64,000 nucleotides of DNA from CAVUMR01 sp963742715 (GTDB lineage Bacteria > Actinomycetota > Actinomycetes > Mycobacteriales > Micromonosporaceae). Each line of letters opens with the position of its first letter. The first letter of the stretch is position 1. A model generated the notes under the pieces. That model saw only the letters and a program-made list of their open reading frames with translations. It did not search any database and was not told the DNA's origin. The stretch lies in assembly GCA_963742715.1 (NCBI GenBank), contig CAVUMR010000002.1, forward strand, positions 1,736,001-1,800,000, in the 5' to 3' direction. Position numbers and translations under genes: made by a program. Below are positions 18,028-28,210 of this stretch, in pieces.

Positions 18028-18355
18028 CGAGATAGTCCCGCCCATACGGTGATGCCTGCGGTTCGGAATCGTGCGATCTGACTGCGGAGCTCGTCCGGCA
18101 TGGTGTCGGGCGGTTGCGCATCATCTGAGATCATCCATAGCTGCGCCGCTCGGAGTGCGTCCGCGGGACGCAGCCCGCCGCGGCGCAGGTAGTGATGGAA
18201 CATGAACATCAGCACAGAGGTTAGTGTGTCGGAACGCTCCATTGTGCGCTGATCACCGACCGGGCGCCGGCAGTCAGGAAGACGCTGTTGAGGCTGAACG
18301 CTTCGTCGTAGCCACGGACGGGTGCGCCGCTAGGGCTCTGCTCAGCTGATACCGC
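18024..18355 (-). pseudogene. CHAT-domain protease remnant, frameshifted and truncated by IS256
   Basis: The minus strand encodes the C-terminal half of a CHAT domain in two frames. Upstream (about 18225-18350) the frame reads GAPVRGYDEAFSLNSVFL then TAGARSVISAQWSVPTH and hits a stop. From about 18225 a shifted frame continues TSVLMFMFHHYLRRGG, ADALRAAQLWM and ends ITVWAGLSR at a stop lying in the IS repeat. FSLNSVFLTAGARSVI, W.VP, LM..FHHYL, ALRAAQ and WAG are, in that order, the hallmarks of CHAT C-termini. One base indel plus IS insertion therefore destroyed the gene. No upstream half with the His/Cys pair is recognisable, so the 5' end is lost too. An ORF caller would report only a 72-residue hypothetical protein. 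Confidence 0.75.
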
Positions 18356-18796
18356 CCGCTCTGAGAGGCTTCGCGGAGCTCGTGGCCGGGCGCGGTGAAG
18401 CGGTACTCATGGAGTCCGCAGTGCGGTGCAGTTCGCAGGTCAGCGGCTCGGTGTCGGCCAATGTCCGCGTCGGTGATATGAGCGGGCGCCGCAGCCCGGC
18501 CCGGCGGCCCCGCCAGGCCGTCGAGTTCACACCGGGCCTAGCAACGACTACAGCGACTGCAGCAGGCTGCCTCACAGGGCGACATACGCCACCGGCACGC
18601 CATTGAGGCCCCCAGCACTGCCGGGTACCGCCAGCCAGAATCCGATCAGCCGAGTCACCATGATCGACTGTCTCGAATTGAGGACCAACCAAGGACGTCA
18701 AGATGTCCGAGACTTTCCTGAGACTTCGCCCCAGCGGGCCAAAGTCAAGTCTTCCAACAGCGGCGTGCTGGACCTGACATCCATGCCGAGCGACGC
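18356..18796. other. Intergenic region with possible decayed sequence
   Basis: About 440 bases between the CHAT remnant and the tRNA terminator. Several short open minus-strand frames occur but change register and show no assignable motif. This could be further debris of the disrupted gene or of earlier insertions. Confidence 0.4.
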
Positions 18797-18835
18797 AAAA
18801 AGGGTTCCCGCAGGTCTGTGACCTGTGGAAACCCT
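18797..18835 (-). terminator. Rho-independent terminator of tRNA-Pro
   Basis: A 15-bp stem (18801-18815 with 18821-18835; 13 of 15 positions are complementary, the other two are wobble or A-C) around a 5-base loop. On the minus strand it is followed by five T (18797-18801 complement). It begins 7 bases beyond the tRNA 3' end. Confidence 0.85.
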
Positions 18836-18842
18836 CAGCGCG

Positions 18843-18916
<74 letters not shown>

Positions 18917-19110
18917 ATGCCACCGCGCACGTGGCGTGATGGCGGGCTCAAGGGTAGCGCAGGGCAGACAAGCCACGCGTCGGGGCACACCGGTGTCGTC
19001 GCTCGGCCAGGTGCCGGCAAGGAGGTCGGCGTCACGTCGCCTAGAGCGTCCTAGGAAGCTAGGACAATGGTCTCGGGACGGTGCCCCGGCGGCATGGCAA
19101 AGCGCCAGAG

Positions 19111-19953
19111 TTAACCGATCGTGCTGACGGCCTGATTCCGCAGGAACTCGTGGGCGCCGCGCAGCCTGGTACGGAGCCGCTGCTGGGTGAGCGTGCATTC
19201 CAGGCGTACGTCGATCGGCCCGGGCAGCTCGGTGTCCACGCCCCGGCCGTGGGGCAGTGTCGCCGGGTCGAGGCCGTCCCGATGGGCGATCAGGATCCCC
19301 AGTTCGTGGCGGCTGACCGCGTCGGCTCCGGCGAGGTGGTGGATGCCGGCATGGTCGGAGGCGGCCAGTTCCAGCAGCGCGGCCGCCAGGTCGACGACGT
19401 GTACCGGGCAGCGGACCATGTCGGTGAACAGCATCCCGGGGGCCTCGCCGGCGGCCAGGGCATGGACCTGGCGTTCGTGCGGAGAGCCGCCGGCGCCGAT
19501 GATCAACGAGGTACGGGCGATCACCGCGGTCGGGCTGATGGCCTTGACGACAGTCTCGGCGGCGGCTTTCGCGGCGCCGTACGGAGTGATCGGATCCGGT
19601 ACCGCGGTCTCGTCGTAACGGATCGCGGCGCCGGAGAACAGCACATCGCTGGAGACGTGAACCAGTCGCGCGCCGACCGCGGAAGCTGCGACGGCCACGT
19701 GCGCGGCACCGTCCGCGGTACTCACCCAGTCGTCCTTGCGGTACGCGGCGTTCACGACCACGTCGGGCCGCACCTCGGCCACCAGCTCGACAACCTGCTG
19801 ACGAACACGCAGGTCCAGGGAGTACCACGACGCCCCGGCCACGTCGGCCGGCTTCGTCAGGTACGTCGCGGCCACCTCAATGCCTGAAGCCAACGCCTGC
19901 CGGGCGACCTCGCGGCCGAGAAACCCGCTACCACCGACGACGAGCACGGTCAT
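19111..19953 (-). CDS. RmlD-like NAD(P)-dependent sugar-nucleotide reductase (extended SDR)
   Basis: 280 residues from ATG at 19953; an upstream in-frame GTG would only add unrelated residues. The Rossmann motif is VVGGSGFLG (residues 4-12). Further conserved pieces are PDVVVNAAY, VHVSSDVLF and the catalytic YGAAK (Tyr and Lys). This pattern is that of dTDP-4-dehydrorhamnose reductase-like proteins. The true substrate is unknown because no rml genes are adjacent. It is the first recognisable housekeeping-type gene right of the tRNA and 61 bases downstream of der, perhaps co-transcribed. Confidence 0.8.
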   Translation of the reverse strand: MTVLVVGGSGFLGREVARQALASGIEVAATYLTKPADVAGASWYSLDLRVRQQVVELVAEVRPDVVVNAAYRKDDWVSTADGAAHVAVAASAVGARLVHVSSDVLFSGAAIRYDETAVPDPITPYGAAKAAAETVVKAISPTAVIARTSLIIGAGGSPHERQVHALAAGEAPGMLFTDMVRCPVHVVDLAAALLELAASDHAGIHHLAGADAVSRHELGILIAHRDGLDPATLPHGRGVDTELPGPIDVRLECTLTQQRLRTRLRGAHEFLRNQAVSTIG

Positions 19954-20014
19954 GGCGGTCACGCTACCGACAGCCGGCCCGACCACTTCCCGGCCGGACC
20001 GACGGGGAGGCGGT

Positions 20015-21439
20015 TCAGCGGGTCTGCCGCTTGCGCGGCTTCACCGACACCATGATCGGGCTGCCGACGAACCCGAAGTCCTCGCGCAGCCGACGCTCCA
20101 CGTACCGCACGTACCCGGGATCGAGCTGCCCGGTGGTGAACAGCACGAACCGTGGCGGGCAGGCACCGGCCTGGGTGGCGAACAGAATGCGCGGCTGCTT
20201 CCCGCCGCGCACCGGGTGGGGATGCGCCGCCACCAGTTCGGACACCCACTGGTTGAGCCGGCCGGTGGAAACCCGCTGCTCCCAGCTGGCCAACGCGACG
20301 CGCATCGCCGGCGCGAGCTTGTCGACCGCCCGGCCGGTACGCGCGGAGATGTTGACCCGCTGCGCCCAGTTGATCCGGCGCAGGTCCCGCTCGACCTCCC
20401 GGCGCAGCTGGTACCGCCGGTCCTCGTCCACCAGGTCCCACTTGTTGAACGCGACGACCAGTGCCCGGCCGGCCTCCACCACCATCGACAGGATCCGCTG
20501 GTCCTGCTCGCTGATCGGCTCACTGGCGTCGAGCAGTACGACGGCCACCTCGGCCGCGTCGATCGCGGCGGCGGTACGCAGGCTGGCGTAGTACTCGGTA
20601 CCGCTGGCGCGGGCGACCCGACGGCGCAGACCGGCCGTGTCGACCAGTTGCCAGGTCTCGCCACCGATCTGCACCAGGCTGTCGACCGGGTCCACGGTGG
20701 TACCGGCGACCGCGTCCACGACCGCCCGCTCCTCCTTGGCCAGCTTGTTGAGCAGGCTCGACTTGCCCACGTTCGGTCGGCCGATCAGCGCGACCCGACG
20801 GGGGCCACGCTCCCTCGGCTCGGTATCGGCCGGCAACTCCGGCAACGCCTCGAGGATCGCGTCGAGCAGGTCGCCGGAACCGCGTCCGTGCAACGCCGAC
20901 ACCGGGAACGGCTCCCCCAGTCCGAGGGACCACAGCGCGGCGGTCTCCGGTTCCATCCGGGCGTCGTCGACCTTGTTCGCGATCAGCAGCACCGGCCGGC
21001 CACCTCGCTGCAGCACCCGGGCGGCGGCCACGTCCGCGTCGGTCGGGCCGACCGTCGTGTCGACCACCAGCAACACCAGGTCCGCGGTCTGCATCGCGGC
21101 TTCCGCCTGGGCCGCGATGGCCGCGGCCCGGCCCCGCGCGTCCGGGTCCCAGCCGCCGGTGTCGACCACGGTGAACCGGCGTCCGGCCCAGTGCGCGTCG
21201 TACGCCACCCGGTCCCGGGTCACGCCCGGGGTGTCCTCCACGACCGCCTGGCGCCGGCCGATGATCCGGTTCACCAGCGTCGACTTGCCCACGTTCGGTC
21301 GGCCGACCACGGCTACCAACGGCACCGGGCCGGCCGGCTCCTCCGGCGAGTCCACCGCGAACCCAGCGGCGGCGTCCGCCCAGCCGGTGTCGCCCGCCGG
21401 GTCGTCGCCGACCCAGTCCGTACCGCCCACCGACGTCAT
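20015..21439 (-). CDS. der: Ribosome biogenesis GTPase Der (EngA)
   Basis: 474 residues with the diagnostic double GTPase arrangement. The first G1 is GRPNVGKST (about 46-54) with DTGGW as G3 and NKVD as G4. The second G1 is GRPNVGKSS with DTAGL and NKWD. The C-terminal KH-like domain ends VKPRKRQTR. Der assists 50S subunit maturation. It has an unusual acidic, Ala/Gly-rich N-terminal extension of about 38 residues. It overlaps cmk by ATGA (21436-21439), the fixed actinobacterial arrangement cmk-der. Intact frame. Confidence 0.97.
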   Translation of the reverse strand: MTSVGGTDWVGDDPAGDTGWADAAAGFAVDSPEEPAGPVPLVAVVGRPNVGKSTLVNRIIGRRQAVVEDTPGVTRDRVAYDAHWAGRRFTVVDTGGWDPDARGRAAAIAAQAEAAMQTADLVLLVVDTTVGPTDADVAAARVLQRGGRPVLLIANKVDDARMEPETAALWSLGLGEPFPVSALHGRGSGDLLDAILEALPELPADTEPRERGPRRVALIGRPNVGKSSLLNKLAKEERAVVDAVAGTTVDPVDSLVQIGGETWQLVDTAGLRRRVARASGTEYYASLRTAAAIDAAEVAVVLLDASEPISEQDQRILSMVVEAGRALVVAFNKWDLVDEDRRYQLRREVERDLRRINWAQRVNISARTGRAVDKLAPAMRVALASWEQRVSTGRLNQWVSELVAAHPHPVRGGKQPRILFATQAGACPPRFVLFTTGQLDPGYVRYVERRLREDFGFVGSPIMVSVKPRKRQTR

Positions 21440-22167
21440 CCGTGCTCCCCACGAGCCTGATCGGTCCGCGCCGCCACTCCGGCACGCACACTGTCCCCAC
21501 CGAGCAGGTCGAGCAGCCGGTGGACCACCTCGTCCACGCCGAGCGCCGTGCTGTCGAGCACCACCGCGCCCGGCGCCACGGCGAGCGGACTGGTCGCCCG
21601 GCTGGAGTCCAGCTGGTCCCGCCGGGCCAGGTCCGCCGCGGTGGCGGCGACATCGCCGGCCAGCTCCGCGCTGCGCCGCCGGGCCCGCTCCGCCGCGTCC
21701 GCCGTCAGGTACACCTTCAGGTCCGCGTCCGGCGCGACCACGGCGCCGATGTCGCGGCCCTCGACCACGATGCCGGTCGTGCGGTCCGGCCCGCCGATCA
21801 CCCGCCGCTGCTCGGCGACCAGGGCCTGCCGTACCGCCGGCACCGCCGACACCGCGGACACCGTGCCGGTCACCCGGGTACCGCGGATCTCCGTGGTGAC
21901 GTCGGTGCCGTCACAGGTGACGTGCGAACTGGCCGGATCAGTACCGATGCCGACCGTCAGCTGGCCGAGGATCTTAACCACCGCGTCCGGATCGTGCGGG
22001 TCCACCCCCGCGTGCAGCACCGCCCAGGTGACCGCGCGGTACATCGCTCCGGTGTCCAGGTACCGCGCGCCGAGCGCCTGCGCCAAGCGGCGGGAAACGG
22101 TCGACTTGCCCGAACCGGACGGGCCGTCCACCGCCACCACACCCCGGAACGGCTGCCGTGCCTCCAC
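21436..22167 (-). CDS. cmk: Cytidylate kinase
   Basis: 243 residues. It phosphorylates CMP and dCMP with ATP in nucleotide salvage. The P-loop is GPSGSGKST (about 15-23), followed by RYLDTGAMYRA and the central EGRDIGAVV, which are strong Cmk signatures. C-terminal RRDQLDSSRATSPL matches the family LID region. It lies 130 bases downstream of the pseudouridine synthase gene and is translationally coupled to der. Full length, intact. Confidence 0.96.
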   Translation of the reverse strand: MEARQPFRGVVAVDGPSGSGKSTVSRRLAQALGARYLDTGAMYRAVTWAVLHAGVDPHDPDAVVKILGQLTVGIGTDPASSHVTCDGTDVTTEIRGTRVTGTVSAVSAVPAVRQALVAEQRRVIGGPDRTTGIVVEGRDIGAVVAPDADLKVYLTADAAERARRRSAELAGDVAATAADLARRDQLDSSRATSPLAVAPGAVVLDSTALGVDEVVHRLLDLLGGDSVRAGVAARTDQARGEHG

Positions 22168-22297
22168 GTCGGGCTCTCCTCACACCTGTTGACAGTCGGT
22201 GTCCATGATGCCTGGCCGGGGTGGACCGGCAGCGGCCGGCTCCCAGGTGGCGACCGCCGCCGGGCTCGGTGCCGGCGGCGCGCGTGTGCTCCGTCGG

Positions 22298-23062
22298 TCA
22301 GAGGTCGACGGCGCGGTACAGCGAGCTGACCTCGGGGGTACCCATCCGGCGGGTACGGCCGGGGCGCAGCTCGCCCAGCCGGATCGGGCCGATGGCGGTA
22401 CGGATCAGCCGGTTCACCGGGTGCCCCACCTCGGCGAGCAGCCGGCGTACCACGTGCTTGCGGCCCTCGTGCAGGACCAGCTCCACCAGCACCCGGTCGG
22501 GCAGCGACTCGACCACCCGGAACTGGTCGAGCTGTACCGGCCCGTCGTCGAGTTCCACCCCGGCGAGCAGCCGCCGTCGCACCGGTGGACGCACCGGCCC
22601 GGGCACCTCGCACAGGTACGTCTTGGGTACGCCGAACGACGGATGGGTGAGCCGGTGCGCGAGGTCACCGTCGTTGGTCAGCAGCAGCAGCCCCTCGCTG
22701 TCCGCGTCGAGCCGCCCGACGTGGTACACCCGGCCGAGGTCAGCCGGCACGTACTCGGCAAGGCTCGGTCGCCCCTCCGGATCGGACATCGTGGAGACCA
22801 CGCCGCGGGGCTTGTTCAGCGCCAGGTACACCAGTCGGGAGTCGGTGATCAGCCGCACCCCGTCGACGTGGATCGCGGAGTTCGCCGGGTCGACGCGACG
22901 GCCCAGCTCGGCCACCTTGCCGTCCACCGTGACCCGACGGGCGGCGATCAACTCCTCGCAGGCCCGCCGAGAGCCGAGCCCGGCGGCGGCGAGCACTTTC
23001 TGCAGCCGCTCACCGCTGCGGGCCACCTCGTCGGCGGTCATGCCCCTGCCCGCGGATGTCAT
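22298..23062 (-). CDS. 23S rRNA pseudouridine synthase, RsuA/RluB family
   Basis: 254 residues. N-terminal S4 RNA-binding domain (RLQKVLAAAGLGSRRACEEL, about residues 18-37). The catalytic domain contains LALNKPRGVV and the active-site motif GRLDADSEGLLLLTNDG with the nucleophilic Asp. The C-terminal block EGRKHVVRRLLAEVGHPV is typical. By position after scpB it corresponds to the RluB-like protein that modifies the peptidyl-transferase region of 23S rRNA. ATGA-type overlap with scpB (23059-23062). Gene name not certain within the RsuA/RluB/RluE group. Confidence 0.93.
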   Translation of the reverse strand: MTSAGRGMTADEVARSGERLQKVLAAAGLGSRRACEELIAARRVTVDGKVAELGRRVDPANSAIHVDGVRLITDSRLVYLALNKPRGVVSTMSDPEGRPSLAEYVPADLGRVYHVGRLDADSEGLLLLTNDGDLAHRLTHPSFGVPKTYLCEVPGPVRPPVRRRLLAGVELDDGPVQLDQFRVVESLPDRVLVELVLHEGRKHVVRRLLAEVGHPVNRLIRTAIGPIRLGELRPGRTRRMGTPEVSSLYRAVDL

Positions 23063-24149
23063 CGCGCCTCGTCAATCAGATCGTCCGGTAGCTCGGATGG
23101 AAGGAACGGCGCCAGCGGCGGCAACTCTTCGACCGAGTCGATGCCGAGCTTCTCGCAGAACAGGGTCGTCGTGCGGTACAGGTGCGCCTGGGTGTCGGGT
23201 TCGATACCGCACTCGGCGATCAGTCCCCGTGCCAGCAGCGTACGCACCACGCCATCGCAGTTGACACCGCGGATCGCCGAGATGCGGGACCTGGTGACCG
23301 GCTGTTTGTACGCGATCACAGCCAGCGTCTCCAGGGCGGCCTGGGTGAGCCGTACCTGCTGGCCGTCCAGGACGAATCGCTCCACGTACGGCGCGTAGTC
23401 CGAGCGGGTGTAGAGCCGCCAGCCCCCGGCCACCCTGCGCAGTTCGAAACCCCGACCCGCTTCGGTGTACTCCGCGGCAAGCGCGCGAAGCGCGGCCTCG
23501 ACCGACTCGGTCGGCTGTTCGAGGACCTGGGCGAGCAGTACCGCGGGCACCGGCTCGTCCACGACCAGCAGGATCGCCTCGACAGCGGAGGTCAGCCGGA
23601 ACGTGTCCAGCAACGCCATCGGCGCGGCGTCGGTCAGCTCCGGCGACGGTTCCATCGACGAGTCCATCGCCGAGTCCATCGGCGCGGGCATTGCCGCCGG
23701 CGCGACCGGCGCGCCGGTCGGTTCATCGATCCGTTCGCCGGCGTCCGCCGGCACCTCCGTCCAGCCGGCGAGCTGGAGCGGTGCCGGTGCCTCGGCCGCC
23801 GGCGCGCCAGTCGCGAGCTCCTCAGTCGCGCGCTCCTCAGTGGCCGGCTCGTCAAAGGCCCGCTCGTCAAGCGCCGGCTCGTCGGCCAGCTCGGACGCCT
23901 CATGGGTCGGCTCGTCCGCGGCCTCGGCGACGGGTTCATCGGCCACGCGCTCATCGGCGGGCTCGGCCGCGCGCGACTCAACCGCGGGCTCGTCCGGCGG
24001 TTCGTCGGCGGTCGGCGCGACATCCTCGGTCGGCACGGCGTGCCCGTTCGCCCCGGTGTCGCCGGAGCCGTTGCTCGGGTCGGGCGCCCGTTCCCAGGGC
24101 GGCTGCCACGCCGCCATCCGGTCAGCGAGCGACCCGTGTTCCTCCTCGG

Positions 24150-24153
<4 letters not shown>
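23059..24153 (-). CDS. scpB: Segregation and condensation protein B with long acidic N-terminal extension
   Basis: 364 residues, GTG start overlapping the scpA stop (GTGA at 24150-24153). The conserved ScpB winged-helix region is confined to about residues 180-350 (LTSAVEAILLVVDEPVP, LTQAALETLAVIAYKQPVTR, GLIAECG). Residues 1-175 are disordered and acidic, dominated by DEPA/EPA-type repeats, about twice the usual family length. ScpB binds the kleisin ScpA in the SMC condensin complex. The extension has no known function; its repetitive DNA (about 23800-23990) suggests slippage expansion. Confidence 0.93.
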
Positions 24154-25286
<1,133 letters not shown>

Positions 25287-25336
25287 CCCGTGAACGTAAC
25301 CCACGGTTCCGGTCGGTAGCGACGAGACCGGCCGGG

Positions 25337-26017
25337 TCATCCCCACAGCCGCATCAACGGCCCGCCCACGGCGTCGAACCACAGGTGGATGAACGGCCCG
25401 CGGGCACCCAGCGGCAGCATCAGGACCAGCAGGATCACCACGCCGATGTTGCGGTCGACGAGCCAGTACTGCGCCTTGCGGGCGCCCTCCCCCGGCCGCC
25501 GCCAGACGAGCCAGAGCAGCCCCCAGCCATCCAGCGGCGGCAGCGGAATGATCTCGAGCAATCCGAAACAGAGCAGCCCGACGCCGAACGAGACCAGCAA
25601 CTGGCCCTGCCACTCGATCGGAATGCCGTGCAGTACGTCCGAGGGCAGGAACAACGACAACCGGAACTGCCCGGCCGCCGTACCGACCGCGTATCCGGCC
25701 AGTACCGCCTCGCCGGCCAGCAGCCCGATCAGTGGGCCGACGGCGTACACCATCGCCTGTCCGCCGGGCCTGAGCACCCGCGGGCCGGTCTCCGGCAGCG
25801 GCGCCGGCCGGCCCCACCCGGTGCCGCCGAGCACCGCACCGACCGCGCCGAACGGGTCGATGTCCCGGCGCGGCTCGAACAGCGGGGCCCGGGGCCGGGT
25901 GCTGACCGAGAGCCAGCGGGCCAGGGCGGACTGCAGCAGCGCGCGCAGCAAGACCGCGACCAGGAACGCCAGTACGAGCCCGGCGAACGCGACCGGCTCG
26001 ACGAGCGCGTAGAGCAC
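25337..26017 (-). CDS. Site-2-protease-like membrane protein lacking the zinc motif
   Basis: 226 residues from GTG at 26017. Four or five membrane segments are visible. The layout follows M50 site-2 proteases: a first membrane helix, then DIDPFGAVGAVLGGTGWGRP, and later LLEIIPLPPLDGWGLL, equivalent to the conserved PPLDG of the family. Where active enzymes have HExxH before the IDPFG block, this protein reads LLRALLQSALARWL, with no His or Glu. It is therefore probably an inactive relative. It sits 7 bases downstream of parA, the usual actinobacterial position for an M50-like protein next to soj/parA and scpA. Confidence 0.75.
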   Translation of the reverse strand: MLYALVEPVAFAGLVLAFLVAVLLRALLQSALARWLSVSTRPRAPLFEPRRDIDPFGAVGAVLGGTGWGRPAPLPETGPRVLRPGGQAMVYAVGPLIGLLAGEAVLAGYAVGTAAGQFRLSLFLPSDVLHGIPIEWQGQLLVSFGVGLLCFGLLEIIPLPPLDGWGLLWLVWRRPGEGARKAQYWLVDRNIGVVILLVLMLPLGARGPFIHLWFDAVGGPLMRLWG

Positions 26018-26024
26018 CGGCGAC

Positions 26025-26968
26025 CTACCGCTGCTGGGCGGCGGCGGAGTTGTACCCGATGAGCTCCCGGGCGAGTTGCCGGTACGCCCGCGCCCCGGAC
26101 GACGCAGGCGCCCAGGTGGTGATCGGCTCACCGGCCACGGTGGACTCCGGGAACCGGACGGTACGAGCGATCACGGTCTGGTACACCCGCTCGCCGAACG
26201 CCTCCACGACCCGCTGCAGCACCTGCCGCAGTGGGTGGTGCGGCTGTCGTACATGGTGGCCAGGATGCCCTCGAGCTCGAGGTCGAAGTTGAGCCGCTCC
26301 CGCACCTTGTCGATGGTGTCGAGCAGCAGCGCGACTCCGCGCAGGCTGAAGAACTCGCACTCCAGCGGAATCAGCACGCCGTGCGCGGCGGTCAACGCGT
26401 TGACCGTGAGCAGGCCGAGCGAGGGCTGGCAGTCGATCAGGATGTAGTCGTAGTCCCGCAGCACCGGCCGCAGCACCCGGGCCAGGGTCATGCTCGCGGG
26501 CCACCTCGTTGACGAGCTGGACCTCTGCCGCGGACAGGTCGATGTTGGCCGGCAGCAGGTGCAGACCGTCGACGTTGGTCTTGATCAGCACTTCTTCGAT
26601 CGCCACGTCGCCCTGCATCAGCAGGTTGTAGATCGTGAGGTCGAGGTTGTGCGGGTTGACCCCGAGGCCGACCGACAGCGCGCCCTGCGGATCGAAGTCC
26701 ACCAGCAGCACCCGGCGGCCGTACTCGGCCAGCGCCGCGCCGAGGTTGATGGTCGAGGTGGTCTTGCCGACCCCGCCCTTCTGGTTTGCCATCGCCACGA
26801 TCCGGGCGGGCCCGTGCCGGTCCGACGGTTCGGCTGGGGGATCGGGTCGCTTGCATCGTGTACGCGGCCGGATCGGCCGGACCCAACTCCGCCTCGGTGG
26901 CGATGTCGAGCGAGGCCTGCTCCGCGCGCAGCCGTGCCCACGCGTCGCTCGCGGCCGAGACTCGACAT
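26025..26968 (-). CDS. parA: ParA/Soj-type chromosome-partitioning ATPase (frameshifted in this sequence)
   Basis: The deviant Walker A NQKGGVGKTTST is in one frame (about 26795-26760). The continuation YILIDCQPSLGLLTVNALTA with GVLIPLECEFFSLRG is in a second frame (26250-26490), and the C-terminus (QRVVEAFGERVYQTVIARTV) is back in the first. The N-terminal SLDIATEAELGPADPAAYTM is in a third. Breaks lie near 26940, 26805, 26492 and 26245. Correcting four single-base indels restores a protein of about 310 residues with no other defect, so sequence error is likely. ParA-type ATPases position chromosome origins; this copy beside scpA-scpB matches Rv1708 of M. tuberculosis. The start is taken as ATG 26968. 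Confidence 0.88.
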
Positions 26969-27154
26969 GCTCACACGCCCTTCCCGCCGGCTGTCCAGTC
27001 TTCCGGCACCACCCCGGATGAGCAGGGAAGCGGGGCGGCCGTGGCCCGACTGTACGCCACGGTTATGCCCAGCAAGCCGACATGGTACGGCGTGTCGCCG
27101 CACCAATAGCGGGCCACTTGGCCAGCCACTCGGCCGGCCGGTCAACCGAACCGG

Positions 27155-28199
27155 TCACGCGAGTGCACGCGGATGCGAGGTGGCGTACACCTCGCGCAGT
27201 CGATCGACCGTGACCAGCGTGTACACCTGGGTGGTGGTGACCGACGCGTGGCCGAGCAGTTCCTGCACCACCCGTACGTCCGCGCCCCCGTCGAGCAGGT
27301 GGGTGGCGTACGAGTGGCGCAGGGTATGCGGTGACACCCGGGCGTACCGGCCGGATCGGCCAGCCCGGCTCGTTCCGCCGCCCGACGCAGGATCGTCCAT
27401 GCGCTCTGCCGGGACAGCGCGGCCACCGCGCGCGTTGAGGAACAGGGTCGGATCGCCTCCGGCCTGGCGACGACCGGCCGCCAGCGCGGGACGGGCCCGG
27501 ACCAGGTACGCCCGCACCGCCCGGCGGCGTAGCCGCCGACCGGTACCAGCCGGGTCCGGCCGCCCTTGCCGTGCAGCACCACCGCGGACTCGGTCCAGGT
27601 CCAGGTCGTCGACCGCGCAGCCGACCGCCTCGGAGATGCGCGCCCCGGTGCCGTACAGGAACTCCAGCAGGGCCCGGTCCCGCAGTCGCAGCGGCCCCTC
27701 GTCCACCACCGCCGCGGGCGGTTCGCCGTTCCCGGCGCCCGGGCGGTCGGCCTGCTCGTCCAGGCCGGCTCCCCCGCCGGCCGCGGCGAGCAGCCGTTCC
27801 ACCTCGTCGACCGCGAGCGCCTTGGGCAGCCGCTTGGGCAGCGTGGGCGGGCGTACGTCGCGGGCCGGGTCGTCGTCGACCAGCCCTCGCGTACGGCGAA
27901 CCGGTGCAGGCCACGGACCGCGCTCACCGCGCGCGCGGCCGACGCGGCGGACAGCGGCGGATGGTCCTCGTCGCCTTCGCGCAGCCGGGACAGGTACCCG
28001 GCCACGTCTGCGGCGGTCGACCTCGCCCAGCGCGCGCGACCCCGGCCGCGGCCAGCAGTTCGGCGTACCGGTCCAGATCCCGCCGGTACGAGCTGAGCGT
28101 GTTCACCGCGAGCCCGCGCTCGACCGCGAGGTGGTCCAGGTACCCGCGGATGGCGCCGAGCAGCGCCGGCGGACGCCGCCCCGGTGCCGTGCGGTGCGC
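27155..28199 (-). CDS. xerD: Tyrosine recombinase XerD (frameshifted in this sequence)
   Basis: Pieces in different frames together give a full XerD: AIRGYLDHLAVERGLAVNT then LSSYRRDLDRYAELL (N-terminal SAM-like domain), AARAVSAVRGLHRFAVREG, then LLEFLYGTGARISEAVG with the catalytic Arg, HGKGGRTRLVPVGG with the Lys, HTLRHSYATHLL, LLGHASVTTTQVYT with the catalytic His and Tyr. At least five register changes occur (near 28020, 27885, 27595, 27525, 27430 and 27350), each a single-base indel. XerD with XerC resolves chromosome dimers at dif. The start is not certain; the coding frame is open to about 28199, next to the ald stop. The position equals Rv1701. Confidence 0.85.
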
Positions 28200-28210
28200 G
28201 TGCCGTCGGC

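Noticed and set aside
1..18842. Second copy of the tRNA-Pro 3' end as an attL site
   Set aside because: I looked for GATTCGAACTCGCGACC-like sequence across the island and did not find it within the window.
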